From Lachnospiraceae bacterium NK3A20 (GTDB lineage: Bacteria > Bacillota > Clostridia > Lachnospirales > Lachnospiraceae): DNA of 50,072 nt. The notes under the pieces were generated by a model. That model did not search any database and was not told the DNA's origin. It was given only the letters and a program-made list of their open reading frames with translations. The translations under genes and the position numbers were made by a program. The first letter of the stretch is position 1. Each line of letters opens with the position of its first letter. The stretch covers positions 1 to 50,072 of the forward strand of contig FNQX01000028.1 in the NCBI GenBank assembly GCA_900107575.1, read 5' to 3'. Shown here in pieces: positions 42,113 to 50,072 of the stretch.

Positions 42113-42147
42113 ACGCAACGGAAAATCATTTACCGGAGGTAATCACA

Positions 42148-42369
42148 ATGAGTTTAACAGCAATCGGAGCAGGACTTTGCGCACTGGCATGTATCGGTGC
42201 GGGACTTGGTATCGGCATCGCCACATCGCACGCAGTTGATGCGATCGCACGCCAGCCGGAAGCGAGCCAGAAGATCATGACGAACCTTCTGCTCGGTGCG
42301 GCTCTTGCCGAGGCAACTGCCATCTACGGTTTCGTTCTCGGCATCCTGATCATCTTCTTCCTCGCTTAA
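42148..42369 (+). CDS. atpE: F-type ATP synthase subunit c
   Basis: This 73-aa proteolipid forms the rotor ring. It consists of two transmembrane helices joined by the polar loop ARQPEASQ. The ion-binding carboxylate is the Glu in LLLGAALAEATAIYG of the second helix. At the position of the Na+-coordinating Gln in Ilyobacter-type c subunits there is Ile (GLGIGIATSHAV), and the residue after the Glu is Ala instead of Ser, so the Na+ signature is missing and proton coupling is inferred. CCGGAGGTAATCAC is a strong ribosome binding site, consistent with high expression. Confidence 0.97.
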   Translation: MSLTAIGAGLCALACIGAGLGIGIATSHAVDAIARQPEASQKIMTNLLLGAALAEATAIYGFVLGILIIFFLA

Positions 42370-42462
42370 CGGGCGCGGCTGCGGTGCCGAATGGGGCACC
42401 CGCAGGAGGTTGCAATGACCCACCTGCGCAACGTTTCGCTGTACACTTGGAAGGAGTAATCC

Positions 42463-42957
42463 ATGTTAAGACTGGATATCAATCTGGTATTTACCATCAT
42501 CAACATTCTCATCCTGTATTTTCTCCTGAAGTTCCTGCTCTTCAAGCCGGTTCGCAAGATCCTCGCCGAGAGAGAGGCGGAGATCAGGAAGTCCTACGCG
42601 GATGCCGACAAGGTGTCGAAGGATGCCGATGAGCTGAAGGCACAGTATGAAAAGACACTCCAGAGTGTCGACGCCGACAAGGCAAAGGCGCTGAACGAGG
42701 CCAGAAGCCAGGCGAATGCCGAGTACGACAGAATTCTGTCCGAGGCCAACGCGAAGTCTTCACAGATCTTATCGGAAGCGTCTACGCGTGCCGCGGCTGC
42801 TGCTGCGCAGCAGAAACAGAAGGCGGAAGCGGAGATCGCTGACATGGCAAGGCAGGCTGCAGCCAGAATTGCGGCGGCAGAGAGCGATGACAAACTCTAC
42901 GATTCCTTCCTGCAACAGGTAGAGAATCCGGATGCGGAGAATGTAACGAATGAGTGA
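42463..42957 (+). CDS. atpF: F-type ATP synthase subunit b
   Basis: This peripheral-stalk subunit has 164 aa. One N-terminal membrane helix (LVFTIINILILYFLLKFLLF) is followed by the conserved KPVRKILAEREAEI and a long Ala/Lys/Glu-rich right-handed coiled coil that runs to the C-terminus. GAAGGAG precedes the start. In other operons a separate delta gene follows here; in this one the stop codon overlaps by 8 bases the start of an alpha gene that carries the delta C-terminal domain, so the b C-terminus presumably contacts that fused domain. Confidence 0.95.
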   Translation: MLRLDINLVFTIINILILYFLLKFLLFKPVRKILAEREAEIRKSYADADKVSKDADELKAQYEKTLQSVDADKAKALNEARSQANAEYDRILSEANAKSSQILSEASTRAAAAAAQQKQKAEAEIADMARQAAARIAAAESDDKLYDSFLQQVENPDAENVTNE

Positions 42958-44851
42958 ACTAAAGGAACAGACAGAGAGTCTATCTGCGGTACTGCGCTGC
43001 GTGATCCCTCCGAATGAGAAGCAGCTGGAGCGGTTTCGGACTTTCTTACAGAAAACTTATCATACAGAGAATGTCACACTGGATGTCGTAAAGGACGCCT
43101 CTCTTATCGGCGGCTTCGTGCTCGAAGTCGGCAGCGATGAGTATGACTGGTCTGTCAGAGGAAGGCAGCGTGCCTTCTCCGAGACGCTCGACGCCAATCT
43201 GCAAAAGAGTGGCGGCAAAGACGTGATGTCCATCTTAAAGACCACGCTGGACACATACAAACGCCACGCGAAGAGCAATAAGGTCGGCTTTGTCGAGACC
43301 TGCGGCGACGGCATTGTGACGATCACCGGCCTCGACCACGCGATGTACGGAGAGATTGTTCTCTTCGAGAACGGCGTCAAGGGCATGGTCCAGAACATTG
43401 AGGAGGATGGCATCGGTGCGATTCTCTTCGATACAGAGGGTTCCATCGGCGAAGGCACGAAGGTGGTTGGCACCGGAAGGCGCGCCGGCGTCCCCGTGGG
43501 CGACGGTTATCTTGGCCGCGTGGTCAACGCGCTGGGTGCGCCGATCGACGACGGGCCGACGATCAACTCAACGGAATACCGTCCGATTGAGGAGCCGGCA
43601 CCCGGCATTGTCGAGAGGAAGAGCGTATCCGTGCCTTTGCAGACAGGGATCCTCGCAATCGACTCCATGTTCCCGATCGGCAGAGGTCAGCGTGAGCTCA
43701 TCATCGGCGACCGCCAGACCGGTAAGACGTCCATTGCGCTCGATACGATACTGAATCAGAAAGAGCAGAACTGTATCTGTGTCTATGTGGCGATCGGCCA
43801 GAAGGCATCCACGGTCGCGGGCATTGTGAAGACGCTCAAAGAGCACGATGCCATGCGCTATTCCATCGTGGTGTCCTCCACAGCGGCGGATCCCGCACCG
43901 CTCCAGTATATCGCGCCGTACGCGGCGACCTCGATTGCGGAATACTACATGCACAGCGGCAGAGACGTTCTCATCATTTACGATGACCTGTCGAAACACG
44001 CCGTGGCCTACCGTGCGATGAGCCTGCTCCTCGGCAGGAGCCCGGGACGTGAGGCCTACCCCGGTGACGTATTCTATCTGCATTCGAGACTCCTGGAGCG
44101 TGCCTCCAGACTCTCCGATGAGCTGGGCGGTGGCTCCATCACCGCGCTTCCCATCATTGAGACGCAGGACGGTGATGTGTCGGCCTATATCCCGACCAAC
44201 GTCATTTCGATCACGGACGGACAGATCTTCCTTGAGAGCGATCTTTTCTTCGAGGGACAGAGGCCTGCCGTCAATGTCGGCCTGTCGGTGTCCCGTGTCG
44301 GCGGCGCCGCGCAGACCAAAGCGATGAAAAAGGCGGCGGGTTCACTCAGAATCGACCTCGCGCAGTACCGTGAGATGGAAGTCTTCACGCAGTTCTCTTC
44401 CGATCTGGACGAGGCGACCTCCAATCAGCTGAAACAGGGCCGTGTCCTCATGGAACTGTTGAAACAGCCCCTGGAACACCCGCTCTCCCTTCCGGAGGAG
44501 GTCATCACGCTCTGTGTCGCAGGGCACAGGAAGATGATGGACGTTCCGGTGAAGGATGTGAAGGAAGTGCAGGGCGCCATGCTCGACTGGTTCGCCCGCG
44601 TACACCCCGAAATCGGACAGGCAATCCGCCAGACAGGCAAGCTCGAAGACGACATGCAGGAGACGATTCTCACTCTGTCGGAGCGTTTCCTTGCGGAGTA
44701 CCAGGAGAAGAAGATCGCCGAAGCCGAAGAGAAGGCGAAGGCAGCTGCGGCACAGGATGGCAACGACAATGCGGCCGAGAAGGAAATTTCTTCGAAGGAG
44801 GCTGCAGACGGTGCAGATACCGCGTCACAGACCGACAAAGGCAATGAGTAG
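42950..44851 (+). CDS. atpA: F-type ATP synthase alpha subunit with fused delta (OSCP) C-terminal domain
   Basis: A 633-aa protein, about 120 longer than ordinary alpha. Residues ~10-84 match the C-terminal domain of subunit delta/OSCP: PPNEKQLERFRTFLQKTY, then VTLDVVKDASLIGGFVLEVG and the hallmark DWSVRGRQRAFSETL. From ~85 alpha begins, keeping the helix VMSILKTTLDTYKR and strand VGFVETCGDGIVTITGLDHA. Walker A GDRQTGKT lies at 253-260 (169-176 in E. coli, an offset of 84). The ALNP-type linker GRVVNALGAPIDDGP, the Arg-finger region (VGLSVSRVGGAAQ) and the C-terminal helical domain are intact. An acidic Ala-rich tail of about 36 residues follows. The N-terminal six-helix domain of delta is absent, and no other delta gene is in the operon. 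The start overlaps atpF by 8 bases. Confidence 0.93.
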   Translation: MSELKEQTESLSAVLRCVIPPNEKQLERFRTFLQKTYHTENVTLDVVKDASLIGGFVLEVGSDEYDWSVRGRQRAFSETLDANLQKSGGKDVMSILKTTLDTYKRHAKSNKVGFVETCGDGIVTITGLDHAMYGEIVLFENGVKGMVQNIEEDGIGAILFDTEGSIGEGTKVVGTGRRAGVPVGDGYLGRVVNALGAPIDDGPTINSTEYRPIEEPAPGIVERKSVSVPLQTGILAIDSMFPIGRGQRELIIGDRQTGKTSIALDTILNQKEQNCICVYVAIGQKASTVAGIVKTLKEHDAMRYSIVVSSTAADPAPLQYIAPYAATSIAEYYMHSGRDVLIIYDDLSKHAVAYRAMSLLLGRSPGREAYPGDVFYLHSRLLERASRLSDELGGGSITALPIIETQDGDVSAYIPTNVISITDGQIFLESDLFFEGQRPAVNVGLSVSRVGGAAQTKAMKKAAGSLRIDLAQYREMEVFTQFSSDLDEATSNQLKQGRVLMELLKQPLEHPLSLPEEVITLCVAGHRKMMDVPVKDVKEVQGAMLDWFARVHPEIGQAIRQTGKLEDDMQETILTLSERFLAEYQEKKIAEAEEKAKAAAAQDGNDNAAEKEISSKEAADGADTASQTDKGNE

Positions 44852-44883
44852 CATCAACTATAGATATACAGATGGTGTGGTGA

Positions 44884-47228
<2,345 letters not shown>

Positions 47229-47246
47229 ATCCGGGAACAGAGAATT

Positions 47247-47666
47247 ATGTCAGAAACGAATGCATTCTATCTGCGGGTCATCGCGACAGACAAGACTTTC
47301 TATAAGGGCTATGCGAAGGATTTGATCATCCAGACGCTGGATGGTGAGCTCTCCTTCCTCGCGCACCATGAGGAGTGTATTGTCGCGCTCTCTCCCGGAG
47401 AACTGGATATTCAGAAAGATGACGGAAGCTGGATCCACGTCGTGGCAGGCTATGGCTCCATGACCTTTGCCAACAACCGTGCCGTCGTGCTGGTCGACAC
47501 CTGCGAGACTGAGGAGGAACTGGATGCGCGCCGCGCCGAGGAAGCGCTGGAACGCGCCAGAGAAAGGCTCCGCCAGAAGCAGAGTCTTCGGGAATACCGT
47601 ATGACGCAGGCCGCAATGGCCAGAGCCCTCTCCAGACTGAAATTCAAGGGCAAAGAGTTGCACTGA
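47247..47666 (+). CDS. atpC: F-type ATP synthase subunit epsilon
   Basis: This regulatory rotor subunit is 139 aa. The N-terminal beta-sandwich (FYLRVIATDKTFYKGYAKDL, TLDGELSFLAHHEECIVALSPG) is followed by a two-helix C-terminal domain (ETEEELDARRAEEALERARE ... REYRMTQAAMARALSRLK), long enough to act as an inhibitory arm. It is the last gene of the operon. Two hairpins follow (47667-47712), and the next gene is convergent. Confidence 0.95.
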   Translation: MSETNAFYLRVIATDKTFYKGYAKDLIIQTLDGELSFLAHHEECIVALSPGELDIQKDDGSWIHVVAGYGSMTFANNRAVVLVDTCETEEELDARRAEEALERARERLRQKQSLREYRMTQAAMARALSRLKFKGKELH

Positions 47667-47712
47667 CGCTGAAGTCCATTCAGCGCAGCCCACAGCACTT
47701 GCTGTTATGGGC
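47667..47712 (+). terminator. Hairpins at the end of the ATP synthase operon
   Basis: CGCTGAA/TTCAGCG (47667-47673/47679-47685) and a second stem GCCCA-CAGCA/TGCTG-TTA-TGGGC (47688-47712). No T-tract follows, so termination strength is uncertain. The site lies between convergent genes. Confidence 0.45.
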
Positions 47713-47743
47713 ATAACAATACAAATATACAGGCAGGCCGCTG

Positions 47744-49108
47744 CTATATCTGCTGCAGCCGGTACTGCCCCTGTCCGTCCGAGGTGAGGACGGAACCAAA
47801 GAACACGGCTGCCGCCTTTGCGAGGTAGGCCGTGTCTTTTGCTCCCGCGGATTCGTGGGGGGAGTGCATGGCGAGCTGCGCAAGTCCCACATCGACCGTG
47901 TTCAGGGAGACGTGAGCGTTCGAGATGTTGCCAAGCGTGGAGCCGCCATTCATGTCGGAGCGGTTGGTGAACTCCTGGAAGGGCACGTCCGCGCGTCGGC
48001 AGATCTCCTTGAAGATCGCGGCGGAAACGGCGTCAGTCGTGTATTTCTGCCCGGCGTGGTATTTGATGACAATGCCGTGGTTCATCGCGGGACGGTTGAC
48101 GGGATCTGCCTTTTCCGGGTGTGCGGGATGAATGGCGTGCGCGTTGTCCGCCGAGATCATGAAACTCGATGCGGCAGCGGTGCGCTCACCTTCCGGTGTC
48201 CTGCCGGATGCCTCGTTGATTCTCGACAGAATATCTGACAGGAAGGTGGAATCGGCGCCCTGTTTCGTACCGCTCCCAACCTCCTCGTTGTCGAAGATGG
48301 CGAGGATGGGCACGCTGACACAGGCGGCGCCGTTGATCGCGTCGGCGACCACGTGGAAGTGCTCGCCCCGGCCGGAGTCGATGAAACCGGTCAGATCTGC
48401 GAAGCTGCACTGCAGATCGTCCAGGTGCCCCGCGGCAATATACTCATTCGATGCGCCCCAGTGGGAGCCATGTTCGCGCACATAGAGGAAGAGGTCGTGG
48501 CCTGCAATCGCTTCCTTCGGAACGCCTGCTGCCCCCGCAATGATTTCCCAGAACCTGCCTTCCGCGGTCTCGTCGCCGAAGAGGGGCAGCATGTCGACCT
48601 GCGCGTTGTATTTGAAGCCGTCGTTCGCTTCGCGGTTCATGTGGATCGCGAGGGAGGGCAGCATGCACAGATCCCGGTCAACGTTGACAAGGTGTGTTTC
48701 GAAAGAGCCGTTTCCATCGGAGACGATGACGCGCCCCGCCACGGAGAGCGGACGGTCGAACCACGGCGCCATCAGCATGCCGCCGTATTTCTCGACGTTG
48801 AGCCGGACATAGACGCCGCTGGCCTTCATCTCGGGATTGGCCTTGATCTTGAAGCTCGGAGAGTCGCTGTGAGACGCGGCGATCATGAAACCCTGATAGT
48901 CGAACGACGGGATGCGGAACGCGATGATGGAGGATTCATTCCGGACGGTGAAATACCTGCCGCCCTCCTCGAGTTTCCACGTCTCCTGCTCCGACAGTTC
49001 CGTGTAGCCCTCTGCCGTCAGCAACTGCCTTATATTGGCAATCACGTGGAACGCCGTGGGGCTCTTCCACAGAAAATCCAGAAGTTCGTCTGATAAGTTC
49101 TCGTACAT
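47744..49108 (-). CDS. M18 family aminopeptidase
   Basis: This cytoplasmic zinc aminopeptidase of the aspartyl-aminopeptidase family is 454 aa and removes N-terminal residues from peptides. The family landmarks are AASHSDSPSFKIK (metal-binding His and neighbouring Asp), a KYGGMLMAPWFDRPLSVAGR strand region, LDDLQCSFA, IFDNEEVGSGTKQGA (catalytic Glu pair), MISADNAHAIHP and SDMNGGSTLGNI. ATG 49106-49108, preceded on the minus strand by AAAGGAAC, is chosen; the longer in-frame start would add 29 residues lacking family similarity. It is monocistronic and convergent with atpC. Confidence 0.92.
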   Translation of the reverse strand: MYENLSDELLDFLWKSPTAFHVIANIRQLLTAEGYTELSEQETWKLEEGGRYFTVRNESSIIAFRIPSFDYQGFMIAASHSDSPSFKIKANPEMKASGVYVRLNVEKYGGMLMAPWFDRPLSVAGRVIVSDGNGSFETHLVNVDRDLCMLPSLAIHMNREANDGFKYNAQVDMLPLFGDETAEGRFWEIIAGAAGVPKEAIAGHDLFLYVREHGSHWGASNEYIAAGHLDDLQCSFADLTGFIDSGRGEHFHVVADAINGAACVSVPILAIFDNEEVGSGTKQGADSTFLSDILSRINEASGRTPEGERTAAASSFMISADNAHAIHPAHPEKADPVNRPAMNHGIVIKYHAGQKYTTDAVSAAIFKEICRRADVPFQEFTNRSDMNGGSTLGNISNAHVSLNTVDVGLAQLAMHSPHESAGAKDTAYLAKAAAVFFGSVLTSDGQGQYRLQQI

Positions 49109-49246
49109 TGTTGTTCCTTTCTGCAAGCGGAATCTGCTCTGATAGTCCCAGGATGCAATTGACTCGGGCTGTATTGGATTCATACATTGTAGCATAACAG
49201 TTCGGAAAGGTTGGATCTGAACTGTTGCCCATCATAACAGCCGGAA

Positions 49247-49351
49247 ATGATTTTTCCCCCGAACGTGGTCAACGTGCTGGTGGAGAACTTCGGCATCGCG
49301 GGCATTGGCACCGTGGACGAAGATCTGGAGCTGCTGGTCGGAGAGGCGTGA
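49247..49351 (+). CDS. Very small ORF (34 codons) or gene remnant
   Basis: An open frame from ATG 49247 to TGA 49349-49351 encodes MIFPPNVVNVLVENF, then GIAGIGTVDEDLELLVGEA. The sequence reads like the C-terminal end of a longer protein, and GC-rich third positions support a coding past. There is no convincing ribosome binding site, so a decayed gene tail is more likely than a real micropeptide. The family is not recognised. It points towards the truncated LysR gene, so rearrangement associated with the intron or other mobile DNA may have removed the rest. The remaining part of 49109-49373 shows nothing else. Confidence 0.25.
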   Translation: MIFPPNVVNVLVENFGIAGIGTVDEDLELLVGEA

Positions 49352-49373
49352 GAATGCACAACTAATAAATTCC

Positions 49374-49732
49374 TCATAGCAGGGCTGCCTTGACGATACG
49401 GATGAACTCCAGCATTTCGTCGGTAACCCACTTGTCTTTGTAGTAGAAGACCTGATGATACATATTGAGGTGGTAGTCCGTCACGTTGAGCCGCGCGAGC
49501 TCACCACTCTCAATGTGTTCCCTGACTGCGAAATACGGCAGCAGGGAGATACCCTTGTTATCTCTGACCATGTGGGTGATCATTTCGGTATCGCCAACTT
49601 CCAGGAAGGGACGGATTTCCAGATTCTGGAAGGCCAGATACTGATCAAATGCATAGCGATAGTTATCCTGGCGCTCTGTCAGGAAGAACGATTCATGGAG
49701 GATCTGCGTAAGTTGCAGATCCTTTTCCTGTG
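49374..49732 (-). pseudogene. LysR family regulator, C-terminal part, interrupted by a group II intron
   Basis: On the minus strand an open frame covers the effector-binding C-terminus of a LysR regulator. It can be read in frame back to 49732: LQLTQILHESFFLTERQDNY, then EMITHMVRDNKGISLLPYF and YYKDKWVTDEMLEFIRIVKA. Coding continuity then ends at the 5' boundary of a group II intron lying on the opposite strand. The N-terminal HTH half should lie beyond the intron, outside the window. Because the intron is antisense to the gene it cannot be spliced from the LysR mRNA, so the gene is probably inactive. Confidence 0.75.
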
Positions 49733-50072
49733 GTGCGCCCGGCGGCGCACGTTTCTAACGGGTGAAAGTCCCGAATCTGCCCGGTAGTGGGAAGGATATA
49801 GCCGAAGGCAAGGGTGTCCATCGCGAGGTGGGATCTGAAGGAAGCCGGATGTGGGAACAGACTAACCACGGGCAAATCTCTGGTCTGACGAACAGAAATC
49901 ACATATAAGGTCTCGCATGAGGGTAAGACTGCCACTCAAGCCGAAGCCCAGTAACTACACGGAATCATGCGGGATAAATGTGGCAGATGGATGGAGAGAA
50001 AGAAACGTGTGGTACCCGGGGAGACCTGTGCGGCACACTCTGAAAGGAGTAACCGCCGCCACAAGACGGCGC
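49733..50072 (+). mobile_element. Group II intron, 5' part (domain I onward; continues past the window)
   Basis: The sequence begins with the canonical 5' end GTGCGCC and forms a short hairpin with GGCGCAC (49744-49750). It continues with the structured run typical of bacterial group II introns: GGGTGAAAGTCCCGAAT, TAGCCGAAGGCAAGGGTGTC, GGATCTGAAGGAAGCCGGAT and TCTGACGAACAGAAATCACA followed by TATAAGG. No intron-encoded protein is yet reached at the window end. The host sequence just upstream (49700-49722) forms a perfect 8-bp hairpin followed by TTTT. Intron-class assignment is not possible from the visible part. Confidence 0.85.

Noticed and set aside
42148-42369. Sodium-dependent c-ring
   Set aside because: The Gln in helix 1 and the Ser after the key Glu that form the Na+ site are replaced by Ile and Ala.
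42370-42462. A separate, short delta gene between atpE and atpA
   Set aside because: The atpE-atpF gap is only 93 bases and atpF overlaps atpA; no frame with delta features exists other than the fusion.

Overview
The window is about 50 kb of gene-dense, moderately GC-rich bacterial chromosome. Gene content points to an anaerobic Bacillota (Clostridia), most likely a Lachnospiraceae-type gut or rumen organism: an LTA-synthase-like sulfatase, domain-swapped GH3 beta-glucosidases, a PepV dipeptidase, LuxS, a YolD-like protein beside a Y-family polymerase, and AGGAG-type ribosome binding sites almost everywhere. No rRNA is present, so the taxonomy is inference.

Layout. 1-324: right end of an insertion sequence. 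355-6984: membrane-anchored carboxylesterase, an unknown gene, an FRG-domain protein, tRNA-Pro(UGG), tag, a membrane protein with a discoidin/NADase-type C-terminal domain (minus strand), and msrA. 7016-11119: a MacAB-type tripartite efflux system (adaptor, ATPase, permease). 11542-15176: small membrane protein plus a doubly anchored GH3 enzyme. 15273-18536: a two-gene ABC exporter, more AT-rich than its surroundings, bracketed by two inverted copies of a large palindromic repeat. 18690-25426: secreted protein, Nudix hydrolase, UvrD-like helicase, patatin, two small unknowns and a D,D-carboxypeptidase. 25474-33063: LTA-synthase-like enzyme, then PepV, dipeptide epimerase, luxS, a TPR-like protein and a LysR regulator, all on one strand. 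33195-38065: second GH3 and a cytoplasmic alpha-amylase. 38162-41112: small proteins, a Y-family polymerase and its YolD-like partner. 41244-47666: the F-type ATP synthase operon. 47744-49108: M18 aminopeptidase. 49374-50072: a LysR gene broken by the 5' part of a group II intron.

Two observations stand out. First, the ATP synthase operon (atpB-E-F-A-G-D-C) has no separate delta gene. The C-terminal domain of delta is instead fused to the N-terminus of the alpha subunit, and the delta N-terminal helical bundle is absent. The gamma subunit carries an unusual basic C-terminal tail that should emerge at the same end of F1. Second, there is a dispersed family of ERIC-like imperfect palindromes (five copies at 11.2, 15.4, 18.4, 36.1 and 36.4 kb). 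They share a strongly conserved core, while most have different but still self-complementary outer arms. A second, modular hairpin repeat (2.2 and 6.3 kb) occurs alone in front of genes and also nested inside one of the large copies.
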